The notes: generated from the sequence alone by a model not told the origin. A stretch of DNA of 13,847 nt from an uncultured Polyangiaceae bacterium (GCA_947259605.1 CAMYMX010000031.1:1-13847); one strand, 5' to 3'; shown: positions 1 through 7,165, counted from the stretch's first letter. Numbers and translations: made by a program.

Positions 1-17
1 ACAGAGCTAACCCTTCA

Positions 18-40
18 GAAAAGGGGACTGTCCCCTTTTC
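18..40. repeat. Perfect 11-bp-arm palindrome directly after lepB
   Basis: Arms GAAAAGGGGAC and GTCCCCTTTTC are separated by a single base. The right arm ends on the first base of the complement of the lepB stop codon, so on the minus strand the palindrome begins inside the TAG. Each strand has a GC-rich stem ending in TTTTC, so it could work as a bidirectional terminator. It also resembles the GGGGAC-type palindromes I recall as dispersed REP-like elements in several bacterial genomes; that resemblance is from memory and unchecked. Which role applies cannot be told from one copy. Confidence 0.8.
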
Positions 41-765
41 TAGTCGACGGGGCTGCCCACGCGAGACCAACGGATGCGTTCGAGGACCGAGTCCCGTGTG
101 TTCTTCCAAGACATGTAAATGAACAAGGATTTGCCCTTGATGCGAGAGTTCGGGACGGCGCCGATCAGCGGGTTGCGGCTGTCGTTCGAGCTGTCTCGGT
201 GGTCTCCGAGCACGTAGACATGGCCTTCTGGCACTTTCAGCGGCAGTCGGTCGAGCGGGAAGTCGTGCTTCGAATGGCTGATCCGGTGCGGATCGTCGTC
301 GAGCGTTTCCTCATAAACTCTACAGGTCGGGTCCAGGTTTTTCTGTTCATCGAGCGAGCAGGGGCCGACGTCCACGGTCTGCAGCGCCTCGCCGTTACGA
401 GAGATCTTTCCATCGCGAATGAGAATCTCGTCTCCACCGACACCGATGACGCGCTTTACGATATCCTCGTTGTCGGCAGGGCTGTGGAGAATGATCACGT
501 CGCCGGGTTCGGGGCCGCCCCAGTTCACTGCCGCTTCGTCGGTGAAAGGAAGGAAGAGCCCGAACGGGTATTTCGCGACCACGACCCGATCGCCGTCGAG
601 CAGGGTGGGTTCCATCGACGGGCCGTCGATGGCAAACGCTTCAAACAAGGTCACTCGGATGACGAGCGCCAGCAGCAGTGCGCCGCCGATCGTCAGCAGA
701 TTCGACTTCCAGCCGTCGCCCTTCCGCTCCCCCTTCGAAGCGGCTTTGTCTTTTGCTTTGCTCAT
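40..765 (-). CDS. lepB: Signal peptidase I
   Basis: Membrane-anchored serine protease that removes signal peptides from secreted preproteins on the outer face of the inner membrane. The 241-residue protein has a basic N-terminus (about 1-20), one transmembrane segment (about 22-40), then the family boxes in order: GPSMEPTL with the nucleophile Ser50, the general base Lys104 in the DIVKRVIGVGGDE box, and GDHRDSSNDSR at 187-197. The insert between boxes D and E carries Cys136 and Cys148, which could form a disulfide as in the periplasmic subdomain of proteobacterial enzymes. Length is normal for a single-span S26A peptidase; E. coli LepB is longer because it has two spans. Start is ATG at 765, which gives the expected basic leader. 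It is divergent from tsaB with 88 bases between. No lepA, era or rnc neighbour is in view. Confidence 0.96.
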   Translation of the reverse strand: MSKAKDKAASKGERKGDGWKSNLLTIGGALLLALVIRVTLFEAFAIDGPSMEPTLLDGDRVVVAKYPFGLFLPFTDEAAVNWGGPEPGDVIILHSPADNEDIVKRVIGVGGDEILIRDGKISRNGEALQTVDVGPCSLDEQKNLDPTCRVYEETLDDDPHRISHSKHDFPLDRLPLKVPEGHVYVLGDHRDSSNDSRNPLIGAVPNSRIKGKSLFIYMSWKNTRDSVLERIRWSRVGSPVD

Positions 766-816
766 TCGTGCGGGACTACCGGCAAGCAGCCCGAGCGGGG
801 CACTTCGCTGGCGCGG

Positions 817-845
817 ACGCTAGTCTGCGGGTAGGCATGCGTCAA
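817..845 (-). promoter_or_regulatory. Possible sigma-70 promoter for lepB
   Basis: On the minus strand TTGACG (840-845) is followed after 17 bases by TAGCGT (817-822), about 50 bases before the lepB ATG. The -35 matches five of six consensus bases; the -10 only three. The same stretch holds a short hairpin (812-818 with 823-829). The position is sensible but the -10 is weak. Confidence 0.3.
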
Positions 846-853
846 GCGAGCCC

Positions 854-1576
854 ATGACCACCCTCTGCATCGACACCGCAACCGAATATGGCACCGTCGT
901 CGTCGCTCGTGACGATGGCACGTTTACGTCGGCGCGCTGGCGCTCGCAGGCTCGCCACGGAGAGAACCTTTTCGGTCACATCGAGTCGGCATTGGCAGAT
1001 GCGGGAATTGGTCGCGAAGCGCTCTCGCTAATCGGCGTCAATATCGGGCCCGGCCGATTCACCAGCCTACGGGTTGGCCTCGGCACAGCGAAAGGCCTCG
1101 CCTTCGGCCTCGGATTGCCCATCGTGGGGGTCAGCTCTCTTGCCGCGCTCGCCCGCGCGATCGAATGCGACAGCGACTGTATTCGGGTACCGGTGATGAA
1201 CGGCTATCGAGGCGACGTGTTTGCGGCGGCGTACCTGATCGACGATGCCACAATCGAGGAGCTCGCGGCACCGATTTTCGGTCGGCCAGAGGTCGTGTTT
1301 GGTGAGATCCGAGAACGGCTAGGTAGTCGCTCGGTGTCGGTCGGTGGCGAGGGAGTTCGGCCACACGCCGAGCTCATCGAGTCCGAGCTCGGGGTGCGGC
1401 CGGGCGAAAAGCAGATGGCGTTGCAAGCGCCAACGCCGGGCGCGATTGCAGCCGAGGTGCGGTACAGGTTTCGCACCGTAGGACCATCCGACCTGGACTC
1501 GCTCGAGCCGAACTACCTTCGTCCAAGCGACGCGAAGCTTCCCGAGCGGACGCATAAGCCCAGCGGTTCGAGCTAG
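854..1576 (+). CDS. tsaB: tRNA threonylcarbamoyladenosine biosynthesis protein TsaB
   Basis: TsaB is the non-catalytic ASKHA-fold partner of TsaD in the TsaB-TsaD-TsaE complex, which transfers the threonylcarbamoyl group from TC-AMP to A37 of ANN-decoding tRNAs (t6A). The 240-residue product opens with the family hallmark LCIDTATEYGTVVV, has the conserved HGENLF segment (35-40) and the motif IGPGRFTSLRVGLGTAKGLA at about 64-83, and ends in the typical LEPNYLRPSDAK tail. Length is normal for the family. Start ATG 854 places the first beta strand right at the N-terminus; only a weak purine-rich stretch (GCGAG) precedes it. Its stop overlaps the stop of the convergent GT5 gene by four bases. Some genomes carry tsaB beside rimI or tsaD; here neither is adjacent. 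Confidence 0.96.
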   Translation: MTTLCIDTATEYGTVVVARDDGTFTSARWRSQARHGENLFGHIESALADAGIGREALSLIGVNIGPGRFTSLRVGLGTAKGLAFGLGLPIVGVSSLAALARAIECDSDCIRVPVMNGYRGDVFAAAYLIDDATIEELAAPIFGRPEVVFGEIRERLGSRSVSVGGEGVRPHAELIESELGVRPGEKQMALQAPTPGAIAAEVRYRFRTVGPSDLDSLEPNYLRPSDAKLPERTHKPSGSS

Positions 1577-2976
1577 CTCTGGTGCGCGGCGATCGCGTCG
1601 CGGTAGGCGCGCTCGTAAAGTCGTGTCGTGCGCTCCCAGGAGTGATCGAGGCGCATCACTCTGCTCTGGACTTCGCGGAACGCCTTATTGTTGGCGAAGG
1701 CCGCCGCCGCGCGTTGCATCGCGGCCAGCAACGACCTCGTGGTGGGCTCGTCGTAGAGAAGACCCGAGCCCGTTTTGAGGGAGGCTTCGCAGTCGACCAC
1801 CTCGTCCGCGAGACCGCCTTCACGGTGCACGATGGGCAATGCGCCGTATCGCTGTGCGAGCATCTGAATGTTGTCCGACGGCGCCTCACTGCCAGGCACC
1901 ACGATGAAGTCGCTGGCTCCGATCAGCGCGTGCTGGAAGGCTTCGTCGCCGCCGGTCTTGATCTGGATGCGGTCGGGCCATTGGTCCCAGAGCTCTTCGT
2001 AAATCGCTACGAGCTCGCCGTCGCCCTCGAGTTGCACGACCAGCTGTACGTCGTTGCGCAAGAAGTCTGGCCCAATTTTCGCGAGCAGGGCCATCCCCTC
2101 GTCATCCACGTGCCCGATGGCGCCGAACAGGGGCACATCGCTCCGTACAGGCAAGGTCAGGTCGTGCTGGAGCTCCGCCTTGCACTTGTCTTTGCCATCC
2201 ATGTCAAATGGATCGAAGCGGGCGGGCAGATGCCCATCGGTAGCGGGGTTCCAAAACGCGGGGTCGATCCCGTGCCGTACGCCGGTGAGCTTCGAGCCGA
2301 TTTCCCGGAACACCGCGCTCAAGGGATGGTCGCCGTCCGGACGCTGCAATCGGTGCGCGTAGTTGGGCGACAGGGCCGTGACCTGATCGGCCGTCACGAG
2401 GCCGGCCTTCAAGACCGTGACGCCGGCCTCGTCGATGGCTTGGTCGCCGAGCCCGAGCCAATCGGCATCGGCCGCGTCGAAGCGGCCTTGCTCCGACGCA
2501 TCATAAACGGTGAACACCGTCGGTAGGTTGGGCAGCTCCGCGCGCAATCGCGCGACCACCGCGCCGGCGGCCCAGCCATGGGCGTGCACGACGTCGTAGT
2601 TGTCCGCGTTCTGGACAATGAGCTCTGTCGCGGCTCTTGCGAAAACACCGACCCGCGATGCTTCGAGCTGCCCGCCTTCGCCGCTGAGCGAATCCGCCGA
2701 CAGGAGGACCTCTTCGTTCCCAATGAACGTCAGGTCTACACCGTCGTGGTTTCGTCCGGTGTAGAGCTCGCAGGACCACGCTCTCCCGCCGAGATCGAAC
2801 TTGAGCTTGGTTAGACGGCGCGCCAGCGCGAGCTTCACGGTGTCGATGTGGCCGTAAAGCGGAGACAAGAGGTCGACCGCGTGGTCCGCGCGACGCATCA
2901 CTTTGGCCAGGGTCGCCACATCTTGGGCGTCTCGGGTCGGGGTGAATGCTTGAGGGGCGATGAAAAGGATTCGCAA
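1573..2976 (-). CDS. Glycogen/starch synthase-like GT5 family protein, active-site motifs degenerate
   Basis: The 467-residue product has the length and two-Rossmann layout of bacterial glycogen synthase (GlgA), which adds glucose from ADP-glucose to glycogen. Scaffold motifs are retained: VVHAHGW (129-135), LSPNYA (202-207), HGIDPAFWNPATD (235-247), RYGALPIVHREGGLADEV (376-393) and a C-terminal GSGLLYDEPT (403-412). The family's functional motifs are not. The N-terminal KTGGL donor loop aligns with RDAQD (15-19). The GRL-QKG loop carrying the catalytic Arg and Lys aligns with GHVDDEG (288-294). The EPCGL loop carrying the catalytic Glu aligns with APSDN (365-369). NLAYQG is reduced to DASEQG. 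I therefore call the fold with confidence but not the reaction; it may be a pseudoenzyme or use another donor. Start is TTG at 2976, giving the MRILFIAP beta strand; no good ribosome site is visible. Do not read it as proof of glycogen synthesis. Confidence 0.86.
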   Translation of the reverse strand: MRILFIAPQAFTPTRDAQDVATLAKVMRRADHAVDLLSPLYGHIDTVKLALARRLTKLKFDLGGRAWSCELYTGRNHDGVDLTFIGNEEVLLSADSLSGEGGQLEASRVGVFARAATELIVQNADNYDVVHAHGWAAGAVVARLRAELPNLPTVFTVYDASEQGRFDAADADWLGLGDQAIDEAGVTVLKAGLVTADQVTALSPNYAHRLQRPDGDHPLSAVFREIGSKLTGVRHGIDPAFWNPATDGHLPARFDPFDMDGKDKCKAELQHDLTLPVRSDVPLFGAIGHVDDEGMALLAKIGPDFLRNDVQLVVQLEGDGELVAIYEELWDQWPDRIQIKTGGDEAFQHALIGASDFIVVPGSEAPSDNIQMLAQRYGALPIVHREGGLADEVVDCEASLKTGSGLLYDEPTTRSLLAAMQRAAAAFANNKAFREVQSRVMRLDHSWERTTRLYERAYRDAIAAHQS

Positions 2977-2977
2977 A

Positions 2978-3051
2978 GTGCTGGACCATAGCGACTGTTG
3001 GCCCTGGCGGCCACGTGTAAAACCAGCTTGCGCCGCGACGGTGCTGGTCCA
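2978..3051. repeat. Pair of 11-bp repeats GTGCTGGWCCA in a divergent promoter region
   Basis: GTGCTGGACCA (2978-2988) and GTGCTGGTCCA (3041-3051) are direct copies differing at one central base. Each contains the palindromic core TGGWCCA. They lie 63 bases apart, about six helical turns, and flank an imperfect dyad TGGCC-N5-GGCCA (2999-3013). The first copy sits next to the GT5 start codon and the second ends 10 bases before the TIGR01777 start. They could be paired operator sites; no regulator gene is in view. Confidence 0.45.
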
Positions 3052-3061
3052 GGCTTGTCAA

Positions 3062-3967
3062 ATGGCGGAGCGTGAAAAAATCGCCGTGACCGGGGCTTCC
3101 GGCCTGGTCGGCAGCGAGTTGGTGCCGACCCTTGAGCGCCACGGCTACGAGGTTCTTCGCCTGGTGAGGCGGGCTCCGAGGTCAGACGACGAGGTCCGCT
3201 GGGATCCGGACGGCGGGACCATCGACCGGGAAGGCTTGCGCGGAGTCACCGGGGTGATTCACCTGGCCGGGGACAACGTGGCGTCCGGTCGCTGGACCGA
3301 ATCGAAGAAGGCGAGAATCCGGAGTAGCCGGGTCCAAGGCACCGCGCTGCTCGCCCGCGCCCTCGCGGAGCTTTCACCGAAGCCGCAGGTCCTGGTTTCG
3401 GCCTCGGCGATTGGGTACTACGGCGTCCGGGGCAACGAGGTCCTAGACGAAACCGCTAGCCAAGGCGCCGGCTTTCTAGCGTCCGTCTGCGGCGAATGGG
3501 AAGCCGCTGCGGAGCCTGCGCGCAACGCCGGGATTCGCGTCGTGCATCCACGCATCGGTATCGTTCTCGCGGCCGAGGGCGGGGCGCTCGCCAAGATGAA
3601 AATGCCGTTCCTCTTCGGCGTCGGCGGACGGATTGGCGACGGAAGTCAGTACATGAGTTGGATCACCTTGGAAGACCTGGTCTCGGCGCTGGTGTTCGCC
3701 TTGGAGCACGACCAGCTAGAAGGTCCGGTGAACTTCGTCTCGCCCACGCCGGTCACAAACGCGGATTTCACCACTGCCCTCGGCCGCGTGCTCCGACGCC
3801 CAAGCGCGCTACCGGTTCCGAAGTTTGCGCTCCGATTGGGGGCAGGCGCCGAGATGGCCGACGAAATGCTGATCGGCGGCGCACGCGTCGTACCGGCCTC
3901 GCTTCACTTCCACGGCTTTCGCTGGGAACATACCAGCGTCGAGCCCGCGCTCGATTCGTTGCTCTAG
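3062..3967 (+). CDS. TIGR01777 family epimerase-like oxidoreductase (YfcH type)
   Basis: Atypical/extended short-chain dehydrogenase with an NAD(P)-binding Rossmann fold at the N-terminus (VTGASGLVGSEL; GxxGxxG at 11-17), the segment GVIHLAGDNVASGRW (64-78) and the YYG of the active-site region at 119-121 (SASAIGYYG). The C-terminal domain of the family (DUF1731) follows, recognisable by RVVPASLHFHGFRWEHTSVEPAL. Related proteins are annotated as nucleoside-diphosphate-sugar epimerases (E. coli YfcH, plant SulA-like), but the substrate is not established. I chose ATG 3062 (301 aa), because an in-frame ATG at 2960 would add 34 residues without fold and overlap the divergent GT5 gene. No clear ribosome site precedes it. 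It ends 14 bases before the convergent phosphoesterase gene. Confidence 0.93.
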   Translation: MAEREKIAVTGASGLVGSELVPTLERHGYEVLRLVRRAPRSDDEVRWDPDGGTIDREGLRGVTGVIHLAGDNVASGRWTESKKARIRSSRVQGTALLARALAELSPKPQVLVSASAIGYYGVRGNEVLDETASQGAGFLASVCGEWEAAAEPARNAGIRVVHPRIGIVLAAEGGALAKMKMPFLFGVGGRIGDGSQYMSWITLEDLVSALVFALEHDQLEGPVNFVSPTPVTNADFTTALGRVLRRPSALPVPKFALRLGAGAEMADEMLIGGARVVPASLHFHGFRWEHTSVEPALDSLL

Positions 3968-3981
3968 CCCAGTGCTGCAGG

Positions 3982-5154
3982 CTAGACGACGGCGTCCTGG
4001 CCAAGCTCGATGAGCGTGATTTCAGCAGGCGCTGCAATTCGCATCGGCGGCCCCCAGTAGCCCGTCCCCGAGCTAACGTAGATCTGGGAGTCGCCTCGAC
4101 GGTGCAAGCCCGAAACGAAGGGCTGGGCGAGGCGCGTCAGGAGACCAAAGGGAAAGATCTGGCCACCGTGCGTATGGCCGGAGATTTGAAGGTCAACGCC
4201 ATGTTCGCGGGCCTCGTCGAACTGCACGGGCTGGTGTGCGAGCAGGACGATCGGCTTGTTTGCATCACGCCCCTCCATCGCACGCGCCATGTCCGCGCCA
4301 TGTCCATTTCCGAACCGATGTGCGGACCAATCGTCGACGCCGGCGAGGTGGATCGTCTCGCCGTTCTTCGTGAGCTCCACGTGCTCGTTCCGCAGCGCCT
4401 TGATTCCGAGACTTTGAAGGAACGCAAGCCAAGAGTCGGCGCCCGAATAGTACTCGTGGTTGCCCGTTACGAAATAGGTGCCGAGCTTTGCCCGGATCTC
4501 CCCGAGAGGGGCCACCGCCAGACCGAGGTCATCGACCGAACCGTCGATGAGGTCGCCGGTGATCGCGACGATGTCCGGTTCGAGCGCATTGACCTTACGG
4601 ACCACGTCTTCGACGAAATCGCGACCGATCGTGAGGCCGATGTGCATGTCCGTGAGCTGCACGAGACGAAGACCATGGAGCGGCCCGGGTAGCTTCTTGA
4701 GACGCACGGCGACGCGCTTGACTTCTACGGGTCGAATCGCCGACCAAACACCCCAGCCCGACAGAGCGAGCCCGAAGGCGCCCGCGCCACCGGCAAGCAG
4801 TTGGGCGAGGAACTCGCGTCGGCCGCCGTTGACCGAGGCGAAGCTCGCATACTTTACCCAGCTCCAACGTGCGAGCTCGCCACCCCAAAGCAGCACGAGC
4901 AAGAGAAACATCGAGCCCATCCAAACGTAGCCGACCCAAGAGACCGGGATCGCGACATGGCGAGGCAGAGTGCGCCAGGCCAGCATCGATGCTGGGATCG
5001 ACAGCGCGAGCAGGACGAGGACGACCGTCGCGACTTGGCGCCAGGGCGAAGGCCACATCGGGTCGCGGATCAGACGAGCCCAGAGGTAGTAGTGCGTTCC
5101 CAGCGTCAGGCCGACGATGACACTGAAAAAAATGAGAATGCGACCGAGCGACAT
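3982..5154 (-). CDS. Membrane-anchored calcineurin-like metallophosphoesterase (YkuE/YaeI type)
   Basis: The C-terminal domain (about 160-385) carries all metal-binding motifs of the calcineurin-like phosphoesterases: DMH (169-171), GDLID (200-204), GNHE (231-234), the AHQP histidine (307) and GHTHGGQ (326-332). YkuE/YaeI relatives are Tat-exported; some distant relatives hydrolyse UDP-diacylglucosamine or other phosphodiesters, but the substrate here is unknown. The N-terminal 140 residues are membrane-embedded: spans at about 5-22, 40-60 and 67-90, a basic loop with RREFL at 112-116, then a fourth hydrophobic segment (117-140). The positive-inside rule places that loop in the cytoplasm and the catalytic domain outside. 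Start ATG 5154 gives the first span directly. It lies 42 bases downstream of purE on the same strand and may be read from the purE promoter. Confidence 0.92.
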   Translation of the reverse strand: MSLGRILIFFSVIVGLTLGTHYYLWARLIRDPMWPSPWRQVATVVLVLLALSIPASMLAWRTLPRHVAIPVSWVGYVWMGSMFLLLVLLWGGELARWSWVKYASFASVNGGRREFLAQLLAGGAGAFGLALSGWGVWSAIRPVEVKRVAVRLKKLPGPLHGLRLVQLTDMHIGLTIGRDFVEDVVRKVNALEPDIVAITGDLIDGSVDDLGLAVAPLGEIRAKLGTYFVTGNHEYYSGADSWLAFLQSLGIKALRNEHVELTKNGETIHLAGVDDWSAHRFGNGHGADMARAMEGRDANKPIVLLAHQPVQFDEAREHGVDLQISGHTHGGQIFPFGLLTRLAQPFVSGLHRRGDSQIYVSSGTGYWGPPMRIAAPAEITLIELGQDAVV

Positions 5155-5196
5155 GGAAGGCTTACCCGGAGCGCATAAGGATCACGACATCCAGCG

Positions 5197-5721
5197 TCAA
5201 GTCGCAGCTTGGCCCGGCTTGGCAGGGTCGGGCGAATCGTAACGCTTCCGGCTCTCGTTGAGATGCTCCAGCAGGCGATCCCGAACCTCTGGGTGCGTAA
5301 GGGCAACGATTCGCGCTGCTAGGAATGCCGCGTTCTTGGCGCCGTCGATCCCGACTGTGGCGACTGGAACGCCAGGCGGCATTTGGACGGTGGCCAGCAG
5401 CGCATCCATACCCTGGAGCGCGCCAGCCGCGATCGGCACGCCGATGACGGGTCGCGTCGTGTGAGCGGCGACGACCCCGGCGAGGTGGGCGGCCATCCCT
5501 GCGCAGGCGATGAAGACTTCGACGCCAAGCTTCTCCGCCGCCGCAATGTACTCGGCGGTTTGTTGCGGCGTCCGATGCGCGGATAGAACACGGACGTCAC
5601 TCGGGATGCCCAGGCCATCGAGCACGTCACGACCCTTGAGCACGACCGGAAGGTCGTTCGGGCTGCCGGTGAGAATCGCCACGACGGGCGTATCGTCTTT
5701 GTTTAGATTGCTGCGCGTCAC
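5197..5721 (-). CDS. purE: N5-carboxyaminoimidazole ribonucleotide mutase (class I PurE)
   Basis: Catalyses N5-CAIR to CAIR in de novo purine synthesis, working after PurK in the cytoplasm. The 174-residue product has the family's GSPND loop (19-23), SAHRTP (47-52) with the mobile catalytic-region histidine, the CAGMAAHLAG loop (73-82) and the QMPPGVPVATVGIDGAKNAA segment that closes the active site. SAHRTP and the AAHL loop point to class I (mutase) rather than the class II AIR carboxylase. The start is GTG 5721, preceded five bases upstream by GGAGCAAAG, a good ribosome site. purK does not follow; the downstream gene is a phosphoesterase instead, so PurK must be encoded elsewhere. The first ten residues (MTRSNLNKDD) are a short polar extension. 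It shares a 127-base divergent intergenic region with the DUF481 gene. Confidence 0.96.
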   Translation of the reverse strand: MTRSNLNKDDTPVVAILTGSPNDLPVVLKGRDVLDGLGIPSDVRVLSAHRTPQQTAEYIAAAEKLGVEVFIACAGMAAHLAGVVAAHTTRPVIGVPIAAGALQGMDALLATVQMPPGVPVATVGIDGAKNAAFLAARIVALTHPEVRDRLLEHLNESRKRYDSPDPAKPGQAAT

Positions 5722-5742
5722 CTTTGCTCCTCCGAGCGGACC

Positions 5743-5771
5743 CTTCTAGCGCAAAGCGCACGCGACGTCAC
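5743..5771 (-). promoter_or_regulatory. Possible sigma-70 promoter for purE
   Basis: On the minus strand GTGACG (5766-5771), 17-base spacer, then TAGAAG (5743-5748), about 21 bases before the GTG start. Each hexamer matches four of six consensus bases. The spacing is ideal, the hexamers only fair. No PurR-like operator was recognised. Confidence 0.33.
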
Positions 5772-5808
5772 CCCCTGGAACTCACGCTAGAAATCTTCAG
5801 AACGGGTC

Positions 5809-5837
5809 TTTACCGCTTTTCGGTCCCAGTCTATAAA
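5809..5837 (+). promoter_or_regulatory. Sigma-70-like promoter for the DUF481 gene, nearly leaderless
   Basis: TTTACC (5809-5814), a 17-base spacer and TATAAA (5832-5837) form a good sigma-70 promoter. The ATG at 5849 is only 11 bases past the -10, so initiation at the usual distance would leave a leader of about five bases with no room for a ribosome site. Confidence 0.5.
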
Positions 5838-5848
5838 CCGGCCGAACT

Positions 5849-7165
5849 ATGACGAGAATCTCGGGTCATCTCGGTCGCAGTGTCGCCTGGACCAGCTTGC
5901 TGGTCGCCGCGCTGTTCCATGTGTTTCCAGACCTTGCGGCGGCCCAAGAGCCCCCCAGCGAGGCGCTTCCCGCGTCGGGGGTGGACACGGCCGCGGAGGT
6001 GCAGACCGAGGCGACTGCCGGTAGCGATACCGTGGCCGACATGATCACCGCGCCAGCAGGCACCTCGGCCGCGCCGGCACAGGCGGCGGCGACGATCGAT
6101 TCGGTCCAGGAGAGCATGGCGAAGATTCAGCTGCAGGCCGCGTCGGGCGTGGGTGACGCCTACGTCCTCGAGTTCGGCGACTCCTTCGACTGGGTCCAGT
6201 TGGTCTCGGGCGAGTGGATCAAGGGCAACATCGCGCGGATGCGCAACGACAAGATGGAATTCGACAGCGACAAGCTCGACATGCTGCACCTCGACTTGGC
6301 CGACGTCTCGCTCGTGCACTCGCCGCAGGTCAACACGTATGTCTTCGATGACCGCGCTTCGGCTACCGGCCCAGCGGTCATCACCGCGGAGCAGGTGATC
6401 GTTCAGACGGACGAGGGCACGAAGACCTTCCCGCGGAGCGAGCTCGAGTCGATCGTTGAAGGCGAAAAGGAGCGCGACTGGTGGTCGATGAAGCTTCGCT
6501 TCGGCCTGACTTTGAACCGCGGAAACACGAATCAGCTCACCTACGACATCAAGTTCAACACGCGTCGCGAGGATCGGCTGACCCTGCTCGACCTCAATTA
6601 CAACGCAACATTTGGCAAGACCAACGGCGTCCAAAACGTCAATCGGCAGCTGGGCGAGTTCCTCTTCAACGTGTTCCTCGGCAGCCGCTGGTGGGTGACG
6701 CCGGCGTTCGGTCAGTTCTTCAATGACCGCTTTCAGAACATCAAGTTCCGAGCCACGCCCGCCGCAGGTGCCGGTGTTCACATCTTCGACAAGCCCAAGG
6801 TGAAGTGGGACTTCATGACCGGCATCGGCTACCAGTACTTGAATGCCCTGGCTCCAGCCGCGGGTACGAAGAACCCCCAGAACGACGCCTTCATCCCGCT
6901 CTATACCTACTGGGACTTCGACATCACGGGTGACATCGACTTCACGGTCAGCTGGCTGACGAACTTGGTGGTCACGACGATCGGCAATACCAACCATACC
7001 GGTAAAGCCGATCTCTCGGTCGAGCTCACGAGCGTCATCGACCTCGATCTTGCGTTCCTCTACCTGAGGACCGAGCAGCCTGTTCAACCGGCAGATCCGG
7101 CGCTACCGGCTATTGAGAAGAACGACTACCAGCTCGTCGTCGGCATCAGCCTCGAGCTCGGCTAG
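5849..7165 (+). CDS. DUF481 family outer-membrane beta-barrel protein
   Basis: The 438-residue product has a signal peptide (basic start, hydrophobic core about 11-26, likely cleavage after Ala32 in LAAAQ), then a low-complexity Ala/Thr/Glu linker (about 33-100). A small beta domain (about 105-205) contains GDSFDWVQLVSGEWIKG and KLDMLHLDLADVSLVHSP. From residue 211 (WWSMKLRFGLTLNRGNTNQ) to the end runs an alternating-residue barrel of the DUF481 (YdiY-like) family, with many aromatic belts and a terminal strand YQLVVGISLELG. The location is the outer membrane; the role of the family is not firmly known (E. coli YdiY is described as acid-inducible). ATG 5849 is the only start that yields an intact signal peptide. 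It lies upstream of pta on the same strand, but the 91-base gap and unrelated function make co-regulation uncertain. Confidence 0.91.
   Translation: MTRISGHLGRSVAWTSLLVAALFHVFPDLAAAQEPPSEALPASGVDTAAEVQTEATAGSDTVADMITAPAGTSAAPAQAAATIDSVQESMAKIQLQAASGVGDAYVLEFGDSFDWVQLVSGEWIKGNIARMRNDKMEFDSDKLDMLHLDLADVSLVHSPQVNTYVFDDRASATGPAVITAEQVIVQTDEGTKTFPRSELESIVEGEKERDWWSMKLRFGLTLNRGNTNQLTYDIKFNTRREDRLTLLDLNYNATFGKTNGVQNVNRQLGEFLFNVFLGSRWWVTPAFGQFFNDRFQNIKFRATPAAGAGVHIFDKPKVKWDFMTGIGYQYLNALAPAAGTKNPQNDAFIPLYTYWDFDITGDIDFTVSWLTNLVVTTIGNTNHTGKADLSVELTSVIDLDLAFLYLRTEQPVQPADPALPAIEKNDYQLVVGISLELG

Noticed and set aside
1582..2526. 314-codon open frame antisense to the GT5 gene
   Set aside because: The GT5 frame has clear homology along its length; the antisense product shows none.
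2960..3061. Earlier ATG for the TIGR01777 gene
   Set aside because: The added 34 residues match no family feature and would run across the divergent GT5 start region; ATG 3062 begins directly at the Rossmann strand.
5831..7087. 418-codon open frame antisense to the DUF481 gene
   Set aside because: No recognisable domain, charged low-complexity composition, and exactly mirrors a well-supported gene; a GC-rich shadow frame.
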